Assembly: GCF_000759955.1 (NCBI RefSeq)
Contig: NZ_JNAL01000010.1
Location: 62,001-126,000 of the forward strand
DNA length: 64,000 nt
Direction of reading: 5' to 3'
DNA from: Prochlorococcus marinus str. MIT 9201
GTDB lineage: Bacteria > Cyanobacteriota > Cyanobacteriia > PCC-6307 > Cyanobiaceae
Part shown: piece by piece, positions 19,080 to 28,300 of the stretch
Numbering within the stretch: position 1 is the first letter of the stretch
Layout of the letters: each line of letters begins with the position of its first letter
Notes under the pieces: model-generated
Database searches by the model: none
What the model was told of the DNA's origin: nothing
What the model saw: only the letters and a program-made list of their open reading frames with translations
Program-made: the position numbers and the translations under genes

Positions 19080-20042
19080 ATGTCAGACATAAAACAATTA
19101 ATTTCTATTATCATCCCTGTTTTCAATGAAAGTGAGAGTATTGGTTTTTTGTTGGATGAAGTTATAAATGTAATGTTATTAAATAAATTTAATTTTGAAT
19201 TGATTGTTGTAAATGATGGTTCTAAAGACAATACTCAACAAGTATTAAAACAATTAACTCTCAAAATTAAAGAATTGTTAGTGATTTCCCTTCGCAAAAA
19301 TTATGGGCAAACTGCAGCAATGTCAGCTGGCTTTGATAACTCTAAAGGCGATATTGTCATTACTTTGGATGGTGATTTACAGAATGATCCAAATGATATT
19401 CCGATATTAATTTCAGAAATTAATAATGGCTACGATTTGGTTTGTGGATGGAGGTTTGATAGAAAAGATAAATTAATTAATAGAAAGATACCGTCAAAAA
19501 TAGCGAATAAATTAATTGCTCGCGTAACAGGTTTGAAGTTGCATGATTATGGATGTTCATTAAAAGCTTTCAAGAAGGAAATAATAGATGATATTAAGTT
19601 GTATGGAGAACTTCATAGGTTTCTGCCCGTTTTAGCAAATATTGAAGGTGCAAGAATCAAAGAAATTAAAGTCAACCATAGAAGCAGGCAATATGGATCT
19701 AGTAAATATGGCATCGATAGAACTTTTAGAGTTTTAATGGATTTACTAACTGTTTGGTTTATGACTAAATTTTTAACAAGACCAATGTATGGATTTGGTT
19801 TTGTAGGGATTATAAGTATTTTCATTAGCCTTGCAATGAGTTCTTATTTGATAGTTTTAAAAATAATGGGTGAGGATATTGGAAATCGTCCTTTGCTAAT
19901 TTTTGCATTAATATTAGGAATTGCCGGGGTTCAATTATTTAGCTTTGGATTATTGAGTGAACTTTTAATTAGAACATATCATGAAAGTCAAAATCGTCCA
20001 ATTTATAGAGTTAGGTCAATAAGTAGTACTAATCAAAATTGA
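19080..20042 (+). CDS. Membrane-anchored family 2 glycosyltransferase
   Basis: A 320-residue glycosyltransferase of the dolichyl/undecaprenyl-phosphate sugar transferase type (DPM1/GtrB/ArnC-like). The GT-A domain (1-230) starts SIIIPVFNESESIGFLL and has VVNDGSKDNT and the metal-binding DGDLQNDP. It also has the family-typical loop SRQYGSSKYGIDRTFRVL. Two hydrophobic helices at about 235-265 and 272-300 anchor it in the membrane. It likely transfers a sugar from a nucleotide to a polyprenyl phosphate for cell-surface glycans; donor and acceptor are unknown. It has its own AT-rich promoter region after the psaB terminator. Confidence 0.9.
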   Translation: MSDIKQLISIIIPVFNESESIGFLLDEVINVMLLNKFNFELIVVNDGSKDNTQQVLKQLTLKIKELLVISLRKNYGQTAAMSAGFDNSKGDIVITLDGDLQNDPNDIPILISEINNGYDLVCGWRFDRKDKLINRKIPSKIANKLIARVTGLKLHDYGCSLKAFKKEIIDDIKLYGELHRFLPVLANIEGARIKEIKVNHRSRQYGSSKYGIDRTFRVLMDLLTVWFMTKFLTRPMYGFGFVGIISIFISLAMSSYLIVLKIMGEDIGNRPLLIFALILGIAGVQLFSFGLLSELLIRTYHESQNRPIYRVRSISSTNQN

Positions 20043-20046
20043 ATTT

Positions 20047-20439
20047 TTACTTGAATCTTCTGATTAATAAAGCTGAAATTTCAACCACTTCAGGAGACAT
20101 ATCTTTTAATCCTTTTCTTAAAATTGATAATGTTGATTTATCAGCCAATTCTTCCGCAATTTTTAATGCTTTTAATTTGTCTTCTGTATTACCTTTAAAA
20201 AGATTATACATTTTATTTCTTTGAGAATTCTTATAAAATAATGAGTACTTTTTTTCTTCGTGATTGTATAAAACACTTTTTTTATTAGATAGAAGGTTAT
20301 TATTATTCTTTCTATTTTTTTTTAATTTAACAGAATGTAATTTGCCTTTATTTATTAACTTTCTAAAGCTATTTCTTTTTAAAACTAGAAGTAATATTCC
20401 TATAAAAAAAATAAGTATAATTGCGAAAAAATTTAACAT
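20047..20439 (-). CDS. Small membrane protein with a HEAT-like C-terminus, unknown function
   Basis: I do not recognise this 130-residue protein. It begins with one strong hydrophobic helix (LNFFAIILIFFIGILLLVL), followed by a basic, Asn/Lys-rich middle (about 25-75). The helical C-terminus (LKALKIAEELADKSTLSILRKGLKDMSPEVV) resembles a single HEAT-type repeat. It is convergent with the glycosyltransferase, with 4 bases between stops, and divergent from psaI, with 92 bases between starts. Its place beside psaI-psaL hints at, but does not prove, a link to thylakoids or photosystem I. Confidence 0.7.
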   Translation of the reverse strand: MLNFFAIILIFFIGILLLVLKRNSFRKLINKGKLHSVKLKKNRKNNNNLLSNKKSVLYNHEEKKYSLFYKNSQRNKMYNLFKGNTEDKLKALKIAEELADKSTLSILRKGLKDMSPEVVEISALLIRRFK

Positions 20440-20531
20440 GTAAAAAGTTAATAATTTTTATATCATCCAGTAATAAAATTAACACTATTTCGCAGATAAA
20501 TACTAAAGTGTTTAAAGATGTTTAAAGAACT

Positions 20532-20645
20532 ATGCCATCTGATTTACCAAGTCTCTTACCTTCAATATTTGTTCCATTAATTGGTATAGCAATGCCTGCT
20601 GTTTTTATCGTATTGATTGGAAGATTTATTACAGCAACTGAATAA
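20532..20645 (+). CDS. psaI: Photosystem I subunit VIII (PsaI)
   Basis: A 37-residue ORF (MPSDLPSLLPSIFVPLIG, ending FITATE) that forms one transmembrane helix. This matches PsaI, a small photosystem I subunit that helps PsaL bind and stabilise the trimer. Size, the proline-rich start and the hydrophobic run are all typical. psaL begins 27 bases downstream, the arrangement common in cyanobacteria, so a psaI-psaL operon is likely. Confidence 0.94.
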   Translation: MPSDLPSLLPSIFVPLIGIAMPAVFIVLIGRFITATE

Positions 20646-20672
20646 ATTATTAAACACTAAACTATTAAAAAC

Positions 20673-21272
20673 ATGAGCGACTTTCAAAAATCATTTTCAG
20701 AATCAACAAGTTCAATTAAGTTTGATGAGAAATACATAGATACTTCTGTACAACCAAATGATATTGGTGTTGCAGAACAATGGGCAGTAAAAACTGTTGC
20801 TGATCCATGTGTTGGTAATTTAGCTACCCCAGTTAATAGTGGCTATTTTACAAAAGCTTTTATAAATAATTTACCTTTTTATAGAGAAGGTATTTCTCCT
20901 AATTTTAGAGGCTTAGAAACTGGAGCAGCTTTTGGATATCTCCTATACGGTCCTTTCACTATGACTGGCCCACTAAGAAATTCTGAATTTGCTCTTACTG
21001 CTGGACTTCTCTCGGCTATTGGAGCTGTTCATATTTTGACAGCACTTTTGGTTCTTTATAATGCACCCGGTAAAGCACCTAATGTTCAGCCTCCAGATGC
21101 GACTGTTAATAATCCACCAAAGGACTTATTTACAAGAGCTGGTTGGGCTGATTTTACAAGTGGATTTTGGTTAGGAGGCTGCGGAGGAGCTGTTTTTGCT
21201 TGGCTACTTGTTGGGACGTTACACTTAGATACAATAATGCCAATTATTAAAAATATTTGGACTGCTGGGTAA
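20673..21272 (+). CDS. psaL: Photosystem I subunit XI (PsaL)
   Basis: PsaL forms the centre of the photosystem I trimer. The core motifs are [38 protein letters not shown] and [19 protein letters not shown], and there are three hydrophobic helices. At 199 residues it is longer than the roughly 155-165 residues of freshwater cyanobacteria. An N-terminal extension of about 30 residues precedes the conserved start, and the loop before the last helix is enlarged and proline-rich. It follows psaI by 27 bases. Confidence 0.97.
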   Translation: MSDFQKSFSESTSSIKFDEKYIDTSVQPNDIGVAEQWAVKTVADPCVGNLATPVNSGYFTKAFINNLPFYREGISPNFRGLETGAAFGYLLYGPFTMTGPLRNSEFALTAGLLSAIGAVHILTALLVLYNAPGKAPNVQPPDATVNNPPKDLFTRAGWADFTSGFWLGGCGGAVFAWLLVGTLHLDTIMPIIKNIWTAG

Positions 21273-21337
21273 TTCCTAAATAAAAGAATAAGTAATATTT
21301 AAAATTTAATTTTAAATTAAAAGGTGAGCTCTATTTA

Positions 21338-22096
21338 CTAACGTATTGTTCTGTCCCATCTATAATTTCTAACAACTCTTCCTGCCGAAATAAGCTTGGA
21401 TTTATAATGCAATGAGATTTTATCATTAGACTGTTTTAGGGAATCTAATCCTATTCCATTTCTGCCAAAATCCTTTCCAGAGCTATGGTAATACAAGCCA
21501 TCTCCTTTGTAAATTCCAATATGATCACATTTTTCTATATTTCCAAAAAATAAAAGATCTCCGGGTTGAAGAGCCGCATATGATTCTTTGAAATAAAAAA
21601 GGTGTTTACAAAAACTTTTTATTTGAAAAGAGTCTCGAGGTATATGAATATGATGCTTTAAAAAAGCAGTCTGAATTAAACCGGAACAATCAAAATTGGG
21701 TCCTAATGTGCCTCCCCAAAGGTATTCATTAGTTAACTCAGCTTGATCCTTGATCCAATTTAAAATTGAGGCAATTTTATCTTTTATAAGGAAGTGTTCA
21801 TTTTTTAAACTCTCAGTTTTATTTAATTCATATTCTTCAATAATCAATCCATCTAAATTTATCCAACAGACATAGCCATCTTCATATAGTTGAACTAATA
21901 TTCTTGAAAAATTATGGTTATGTTGATAAATGTTTGGATAAATTAGCCTAAAAACTCTATTTTTGAATATTTCAGTCACTAATTTATCTTCTGTTTCATT
22001 TTGATATCCAGAAATGTTAACTTTTAATTTCCACCAAATAGTTTTTGAAAAATTAGTTTGCTTAAATAGTGAGATAGGATTTTTATAAATTTCCAT
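21338..22096 (-). CDS. NlpC/P60 family cell-wall hydrolase
   Basis: A 252-residue protein with a C-terminal NlpC/P60 papain-like domain, probably a gamma-D-glutamyl-diamino-acid endopeptidase acting on peptidoglycan. Catalytic Cys137 lies in NFDCSGLIQ, the motif YLWGG precedes it, and His192 lies in CDHIGIYKGDG. Residues about 20-110 look like SH3-type binding domains (DGYVCWINLDGLI). No signal peptide is seen. Its ATG is only 3 bases from the ATG of the divergent beta-lactamase-like gene, and both suggest a cell-wall role. Confidence 0.9.
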   Translation of the reverse strand: MEIYKNPISLFKQTNFSKTIWWKLKVNISGYQNETEDKLVTEIFKNRVFRLIYPNIYQHNHNFSRILVQLYEDGYVCWINLDGLIIEEYELNKTESLKNEHFLIKDKIASILNWIKDQAELTNEYLWGGTLGPNFDCSGLIQTAFLKHHIHIPRDSFQIKSFCKHLFYFKESYAALQPGDLLFFGNIEKCDHIGIYKGDGLYYHSSGKDFGRNGIGLDSLKQSNDKISLHYKSKLISAGRVVRNYRWDRTIR

Positions 22097-22099
22097 ACA

Positions 22100-23008
22100 A
22101 TGTCCTTTTACTATTCAAGTAAAGAGATGGGTCTAGCCTTAAATGATATTTTAGGGAAAGTATGCTCTTATATTAAAGATTTTTCAAGAGAAGATATTTC
22201 AATAACTTGGATTAATTATAAAAGTGAAAATAAAAGTGTATTTAAAGGTTTTGGGACTGGTATTAATAATACAAAAATGGTTTACCCTGCCAGCATAGTC
22301 AAGTTAGTTTATGGCCTTGCTGCATATTATTGGATTAAAAAAGGAAGTTTATTATTATCAGATGAAGTTATTGATGCTGTAAGGAAAATGTTATCTTTCT
22401 CGAGTAATAATGCGACAAGCTTCTTAATTGATTTGCTTACTGGAACAACAAGTGGACCCTGTATTGAGGGCGAATTATGGGAAAATTGGAAATATCAAAG
22501 AAGCATAATAAACGATTGGCTACATGATTTACATTGGGAGGAGTTGAGTGGTATAAATTGCTGTCAGAAGACCTGGGATGATGGACCATTTGGTCGTGAA
22601 AAAGAATTTTATGGACATAATAATAAGAACAGAAACGCTATGAATTCTGATTCGGCTGCAAGGATTTTGGAGGAAATTATGATTCATATTGATTATCAAA
22701 AAAATGATTTAAATTTACGAAGTTTTTTAAAAAGAAATTTAAATAAAGTTGTTCTTAAAAACGATTCTCTTAATCAAATAAATGGTTTTTTGGGTGAAGG
22801 ATTACCAGAAAACATTAACCTTTGGAGTAAAGCAGGCTTAATGACTGAAGTTAGACATGATTCGGCTTGGTGGACTAATAGTAAATCTCTACAAACTTTA
22901 TTAGTCGTTTTTTGTAATGGAGAAAAATACTCTAAAGATAGTTCTTTCTTACCATTAATAGGAAAAGAAGTATATGAATTTAATAAGAGTTATATTATTG
23001 AGGACTAA
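22100..23008 (+). CDS. Class A beta-lactamase-like serine hydrolase
   Basis: A 302-residue protein of the serine beta-lactamase/transpeptidase fold. The nucleophile motif is YPASIVKL (Ser65, Lys68), and the second motif is probably SNN at 102-104, replacing the usual SDN. The third motif appears as KAG (LWSKAGLMTEVRHDSAWW) where active enzymes have K(S/T)G. No signal peptide is visible at this start. A second ATG at codon 10 is an alternative start and would widen the 3-base gap to the divergent NlpC gene. It may be a peptidase or esterase rather than an antibiotic-resistance enzyme. Confidence 0.82.
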   Translation: MSFYYSSKEMGLALNDILGKVCSYIKDFSREDISITWINYKSENKSVFKGFGTGINNTKMVYPASIVKLVYGLAAYYWIKKGSLLLSDEVIDAVRKMLSFSSNNATSFLIDLLTGTTSGPCIEGELWENWKYQRSIINDWLHDLHWEELSGINCCQKTWDDGPFGREKEFYGHNNKNRNAMNSDSAARILEEIMIHIDYQKNDLNLRSFLKRNLNKVVLKNDSLNQINGFLGEGLPENINLWSKAGLMTEVRHDSAWWTNSKSLQTLLVVFCNGEKYSKDSSFLPLIGKEVYEFNKSYIIED

Positions 23009-23217
23009 AGTAAATCGTCTAGGTAATTAGAATCTAATTTATCAGTATAGGCTTCATAAGGTAACATCATTACCTCTTCAAAATTTAAATCATTCATAAT
23101 CCATTCTCTATATTCTGCTAATAAACTTTTTCTATCTTCATTATCTAATTCATAAATACGCAATGCTGTATCTTTAAAATTTTCTTTAATAAGATTTTCA
23201 AGTTCGTTTTTTTTCAT
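23005..23217 (-). CDS. Small acidic protein, unknown function
   Basis: A 70-residue protein I do not recognise. It has 18 acidic and 9 basic residues, no Cys, no membrane segment and predicted helices throughout. Its ATG lies one base after the stop codon of the recombinase-like gene, so the two are almost certainly co-translated. Its stop overlaps the convergent hydrolase stop by 4 bases. The acidic character beside a DNA-binding protein would suit a partner or antagonist, but this is inference only. Confidence 0.7.
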   Translation of the reverse strand: MKKNELENLIKENFKDTALRIYELDNEDRKSLLAEYREWIMNDLNFEEVMMLPYEAYTDKLDSNYLDDLL

Positions 23218-23218
23218 A

Positions 23219-23842
23219 TTATTTGCCTTCTACATCTAAGATTACTCTTCTAATAGTTGATAAAGCTATTCCTGTTTGTGCTCTTATTGATCGATATGAA
23301 TAGCCTTCGTCACGCAATCTAATTACTAGAGATTCCTTTAAAGGACTTATCTTGGGCCTACCTCCTAAATTATTGCCATTTAATCTTCTTTTTAAAACGT
23401 TTTCTTTTTTTCTTTCTTTAAGGCAATCATTATCCAAATTATTTAATTCACATAAAATATTAAAAACTAAAGATGTTGTATTTGTAGAATATTGATTGGT
23501 AAAAAATCCAGATAAAGTTCTTAACTGGATATCTTGATTTAAAAGTTTATTTATTACTCTCATACATTCATTTTTATTAGAAAATGCGCGATCTAGTTTA
23601 GTTACGACTAATTCATCTCCTTTGGATAAAGCTTTTAAAGCTTTTTGGAATTCCGGCTTTATTTCTTCATCGCAACTTAATAGTTCAGAAAATATTAAAT
23701 TGCAACCTTCATCTTTTAAGAATTGTATTTGTTCTTCTAGGTAAAAAATTTCATTATCAATTGCTCTAGCATATCCTATAGATTTTTTCTTTTTAGTCTT
23801 CTCAGATAAAAGAGATACCTTTCTTTTGAATTGAAAAGTCAA
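23219..23842 (-). CDS. Serine-recombinase-like protein with a degenerate active site
   Basis: A 207-residue protein with resolvase/invertase architecture. A basic N-terminal tail (1-20) leads to a catalytic-type domain (about 21-125) with GYAR and LVVTKLDR. A long helix (125-150, LKERKKENV) follows, then a GGRPK linker and a helix-turn-helix (about 165-200, YSYRSIRAQTGIALSTI). Compared with gamma-delta resolvase, Arg8, Asp67, Arg68 and Glu124 are kept (Arg26, Asp84, Arg85, Glu143). The catalytic Ser10 is Ile28, Arg45 is Lys62 and Arg71 is Ser88, so strand cleavage is unlikely. A regulatory role is inferred. The TTG start at 23842 is tentative. Confidence 0.85.
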   Translation of the reverse strand: MTFQFKRKVSLLSEKTKKKKSIGYARAIDNEIFYLEEQIQFLKDEGCNLIFSELLSCDEEIKPEFQKALKALSKGDELVVTKLDRAFSNKNECMRVINKLLNQDIQLRTLSGFFTNQYSTNTTSLVFNILCELNNLDNDCLKERKKENVLKRRLNGNNLGGRPKISPLKESLVIRLRDEGYSYRSIRAQTGIALSTIRRVILDVEGK

Positions 23843-23858
23843 AGTATTTTAAGATATA

Positions 23859-23973
23859 TTTTTTACTGTATCAAATACTAAGATAAAAAACACTAAATAG
23901 AACAAAAAATACATAATAACACAATCAAATTTTGTTTTTGGATGTTTATCTAATGTTTTTTTACTGTTTCAAA
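23859..23973 (+). repeat. 17-base direct repeat upstream of the recombinase-like gene
   Basis: Two copies of TTTTTTACTGTNTCAAA at 23859-23875 and 23957-23973 differ at one base and lie 98 bases apart, in the spacer between the recombinase-like gene and lipA. The first copy is 17 bases upstream of the recombinase-like start. They could be paired binding sites for that protein. Confidence 0.6.
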
Positions 23974-23989
23974 AATTACGTTCTATAAA

Positions 23990-24015
23990 ATGTTCTATAT
24001 ATGATTATAGAACAT
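23990..24015 (+). promoter_or_regulatory. Perfect 10-base inverted repeat, possible operator
   Basis: ATGTTCTATA (23990-23999) and TATAGAACAT (24006-24015) flank a 6-base centre TATGAT. A further half-like TTCTATA is at 23981. Size and symmetry resemble a subsite bound by resolvase-family dimers, or a repressor operator. It lies 89 bases before lipA and 147 bases from the recombinase-like start. Binding is inferred. Confidence 0.6.
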
Positions 24016-24104
24016 CAAGATTTCTAAGTTTATGATTTAAAAAGAGGTGCACGTACAATATTTCATTTACTGCAGATAAATTTAAATAGTAAAAAATATA
24101 AATT

Positions 24105-25037
24105 TTGATTAAAATTTATTTAGATGATGCTGATAAAAGTAATTTGACAAGTATTTCCAAAAATGCGGTATCAAAACCAGATTGGTTAAGGGTAAAGGCT
24201 CCTCAATTTGAGAGGATAGGTAATACCGCAAATTTATTGAGTGATTTAAAATTAAATACGGTTTGTCAGGAAGCAAGCTGTCCAAATATTGGAGAATGTT
24301 TTGCAAGTGGTACTGCGACTTTTTTAATCATGGGTCCAGGCTGTACTAGAGCATGTCCGTATTGCGATATTAATTTTGATAGATCTAAAAGAGATTTGGA
24401 TCCAACTGAACCTTATCGTCTAGCAGAGGCTGTTTCTAGGATGAATCTCAAACACGTAGTTATTACATCAGTAAACAGAGATGATCTAGATGATGGAGGG
24501 GCATCACAGTTTTTTCAATGCGTTTTGGAAGTAAGAAAAAAATCTCCAGAGACAACTATTGAACTATTAATCCCTGATTTATGTGGTAACTGGCAAGCGC
24601 TTGAATTGGTTTTAGATTCAAAACCAAATGTCCTAAATCATAATATTGAAACTGTAAAAGGTTTATATAGGAAAGTAAGGCCTCAAGGTAATTATCAAAG
24701 AACTTTAGATTTACTGAAACGCACAAGAGAATATTTTCCGAGTGTCTATACAAAATCTGGTTTTATGCTGGGATTAGGAGAAAGTGATGATGAGGTTTTA
24801 AATCTTCTTTCTGATTTAAAAAATCATTTTGTAGATATAGTTACTATTGGTCAATATTTATCTCCAGGTCCAAAACATTTACCTGTCCAAAGATTTGTAA
24901 GTCCTGCAAAATTTAATTTTTTCAAATTGTTTGGAGAAGATAATCTTGGTTTAATGCAAGTAGTAAGTTCTCCTTTAACTCGAAGTAGTTATCATGCTGA
25001 AGAGATTCAAAAATTAATGAAAAAATATCCAAGATAA
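24105..25037 (+). CDS. lipA: Lipoyl synthase
   Basis: Radical SAM enzyme that inserts two sulfur atoms into octanoyl groups on lipoate-dependent proteins. The auxiliary cluster motif C-x4-C-x5-C is Cys54, Cys59 and Cys65 ([12 protein letters not shown]). The radical SAM motif C-x3-C-x2-C is Cys80, Cys84 and Cys87 (CTRACPYC). [20 protein letters not shown] and HNIETV are also typical, as is the C-terminal [12 protein letters not shown]. The length of 310 is normal. The TTG start at 24105 is uncertain; another TTG occurs 13 codons later, and no ATG lies in frame before the catalytic core. Confidence 0.95.
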   Translation: MIKIYLDDADKSNLTSISKNAVSKPDWLRVKAPQFERIGNTANLLSDLKLNTVCQEASCPNIGECFASGTATFLIMGPGCTRACPYCDINFDRSKRDLDPTEPYRLAEAVSRMNLKHVVITSVNRDDLDDGGASQFFQCVLEVRKKSPETTIELLIPDLCGNWQALELVLDSKPNVLNHNIETVKGLYRKVRPQGNYQRTLDLLKRTREYFPSVYTKSGFMLGLGESDDEVLNLLSDLKNHFVDIVTIGQYLSPGPKHLPVQRFVSPAKFNFFKLFGEDNLGLMQVVSSPLTRSSYHAEEIQKLMKKYPR

Positions 25038-25042
25038 GCCAA

Positions 25043-25339
25043 TTATTCTTTAGAAATATCAATCCATTCATTTAATTTCCAATCAACAATTTTATTTTTA
25101 ATCATTGGATCTTCCTTAATTATTTTTAGTGCCTCTTCATAAGTATTAACTTCTATTATCAAGAGGCCACCGGCACCAGGTTCCTTAATTTCATTTACTA
25201 AAAATCCACTTTTTATATTCACTCCAGCTTTTGTTAATTCTTTTATCCACAATTTATGCTTATCAATTAATTTCTTTTTAAATTTGTTTTTACTTAAAAA
25301 TTCCTTTTTAATAATCTCTGTTTTTACAAAAATCGGCAT
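25043..25339 (-). CDS. YCII-domain protein
   Basis: A 98-residue protein resembling the YCII family of ferredoxin-like alpha/beta folds. It has the central basic helix LIDKHKLWIKELTKAG, the strand-forming GAGGLLIIEVNTYEEALKIIKEDP motif, and a C-terminal DWKLNEWI. The function of this family is mostly unknown. Its start codon directly abuts the stop of glsF (no gap), so it is the second gene of that transcript and may be linked to glutamate synthesis by position only. It ends 5 bases from the convergent lipA stop. Confidence 0.8.
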   Translation of the reverse strand: MPIFVKTEIIKKEFLSKNKFKKKLIDKHKLWIKELTKAGVNIKSGFLVNEIKEPGAGGLLIIEVNTYEEALKIIKEDPMIKNKIVDWKLNEWIDISKE

Positions 25340-28300
25340 TTATTGATTTTTTAATCCAAGCATTTCTTTTTCACTGGGAGGCACGATTACTTTGAATAAA
25401 GTTTTAAAATAGCTCCAATCTTTTAGAAGATTAGCTGCTTTAGGACTCTGCGTTTTGTCATGATAATCGTTAATTATTTCTAATAAAATTTGTTCTTGTT
25501 TTGGAGTACTAATTTCATAGACACTTACTATTTCTTTATTTACCTTTTTTTCTAAATCATTTTTTTCATCAAGTATAAATGCTACTCCCCCAGTCATTCC
25601 TGCTCCAATATTTCTTCCTATAGAGCCAAGAATTAGAATTTTGCCTCCTGTCATATATTCACAGCAATGATCTCCTGCACCTTCAGTAACAGCAACTGCT
25701 CCACTATTTCTTACAGCAAACCTTTCACCTGATTTACCCAAAGCATATAACTTTCCTCCAGTCGCGCCATAAAGACAAGTATTGCCTAAAATGACTTGCT
25801 CCGATGAATTCTTATCTATTCTTGGCGGAATTATGGTTAGCATTCCTCCATTCATCCCTTTGCATACATAATCATTTGCTTCTCCAATTAATTTAATAAT
25901 CATTCCTTTCAATAAAAAGGCTCCAAAACTTTGACCTGCATGACCTTTAAAAATTAGATTCACTGCGCCCTCAAAGCCCTTATTGCCATAATGCTGAGCA
26001 AGCTCTCCTGAAATTTTTGCACAAACACTTCTATCAGTATTTTTGATTTCAATTTTTTTACTGAATTCGCCATGAGTAGTGAGCGCATTTATGAATTGAG
26101 CATCAGTTAAAATCGAGTCTTCCAATACAGATCCATTACTATGAGCATTGTTTGAATGTTTAATCCATGATCTATCTTTATAGCTAATTTCATTGTTAAC
26201 AAGAGAAGTTAGATCGATATTTTCCGTTTTAGGCAGACTAATATTTCTTGTGGTCAGAAATTCTTTGTTACCAATTAATTCTTCCATTGTTTTGACACCA
26301 ATGGTACTCAATATTTGTCTTATTTCTTCAGCAATATAGATAAAAAAGTTAACAACGTTATCTGGTAAACCTTTGAACCTTTTTCTTAATTCTTCTTTTT
26401 GTGTTGCTACACCAACAGGACAAGTATTTTTATGGCAAACTCGTGCCATAACACACCCTTCAGCAATCATTGCTACTGATCCAAATCCATATTCTTCTGC
26501 GCCCAAAAGAGCAGCAATCACGACATCCCATCCTGTTTTAAGGCCACCGTCAGTTCTTAAAAGTACTCTGTCGCGAAGATTATTATCAAGAAGTGATTGA
26601 TGTACCTCTGCTAAACCAAGCTCCCAAGGCAATCCAGCGTGTTTAATGGAGCTCAAGGGAGAAGCACCTGTTCCTCCATCATGGCCAGAGATTTGTATAA
26701 CATCTGCGTTTGCTTTACTTACTCCCGCGGCTATAGTTCCAATACCAATTTCAGAAACAAGTTTCACACTTACTTTTGCTTTAGGATGAACCTGATGAAG
26801 ATCATGAATAAGTTGTGCTAAATCTTCAATTGAGTAAATATCATGATGCGGAGGTGGAGAAATTAAAGCCACGCCAGGCTTACTGTTCCTGAGTTTTGCT
26901 ATGTAGGAATCGACTTTTGGACCAGGAAGTTGCCCCCCTTCCCCTGGCTTTGCACCTTGGGCCATTTTAATTTCAAGTTGTTTACCACTTCGAAGATATT
27001 CAGGGGTAACTCCAAATCTTCCTGAGGCGATCTGCTTTATGGCAGAACAAGCCGTATCTCCATTTTCTAGACCTTTTATAAATGGCAAAGTAGCTGATTG
27101 AGTATTTTCATCAATATCATTTAAAACATTAAAACGAGCTGGATCTTCTCCCCCTTCACCACTATTACTTTTTCCACCAATTCTATTCATTGCAACTGCT
27201 AAAACTTCATGCGCCTCTCTTGATAAAGCACCTAAACTCATTCCTCCTGTACAGAACCGTTTGCAAATTGATTCAACACTTTCAACTTCACTTATTGGTA
27301 TGCTTTCCCTATTAGAATTTATTGTCAGTAAGTCTCTTAGAGCAGTTATTGGTCTCTTACTAATCAGTTCTTTGTACAATTTGAAGTGCTCATAACCTGG
27401 TCCTTGTTTTACCGCAGAATGGAGTGCCTTTGACATTTCAGGATTATTTGAGTGATATTCTCCATAATTTCTGAATTGCACAAATCCTAAAAATTCGAGT
27501 TTTTTCAGATCAATTTCTGGATAAGCTTTTGTGTGAATTGAAATTGATTCATTAGCTAATTCTGTTAAAGTGATTCCAGCAATACGACTTGTTGTCCCGT
27601 CGAAACCAAGTTTGATTAAATCAGAGCCTAAACCTACCGCTTCAAAAATCTGTGCCCCATGGTAACTAGAAAGAAGTGAGATTCCTATCTTAGAAAGTAT
27701 TTTCCGTAAGCCATCCTCTAAAGCTTTTTTAATGTTGCTCTGAACCTTATCTGTTGATAATGAATCAATTTTTTTGCTCTCTATTAGTTTTTGAGTCTTA
27801 GGATGCTTTAACCAATGTCTCCCTGATTCAAATATTAGCCAAGGGCAAACAGCACTAACTCCATATCCAATGAGACATGCTAAATGATGAGTACTCCAAC
27901 ATTGACCAGTCTCAATTATTAGGGAGGCTTTTAATCTTGTTTCTTTTTTAAGAAGATAATGATGAATTGCACCTACAGCTAAGAGAGGGGGAATAAAACT
28001 TTTTGTTGAGCTTACTCCTTTATCAGAGATAATGATTAAAGCGCATCCATTATTAACCGCTTTTTCACTTTGCTCGCAAATATCATTTAATTTACCTTCA
28101 AATCCTTTGATTCCTTTGTCGATTTCATACAAGGTTGAGATCGTTTGAGATTTAATTTTTGATTTTTTAATTGAAATCAGTTCCTCTTCATTGAGAATTG
28201 GACTCTGTAAATGAACAAAAGGTTTAAGATCTTTAATCTCAAATGGTGAACATCTTTCTCCAAGATGCATTTCAAGACTCATTACAAGTTTTTCACGAAG

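Noticed and set aside
23219-23842. Active mobile element encoded by the resolvase-like gene
   Set aside because: Catalytic residues are missing, and there are no transposase, terminal repeats or cargo genes around it.
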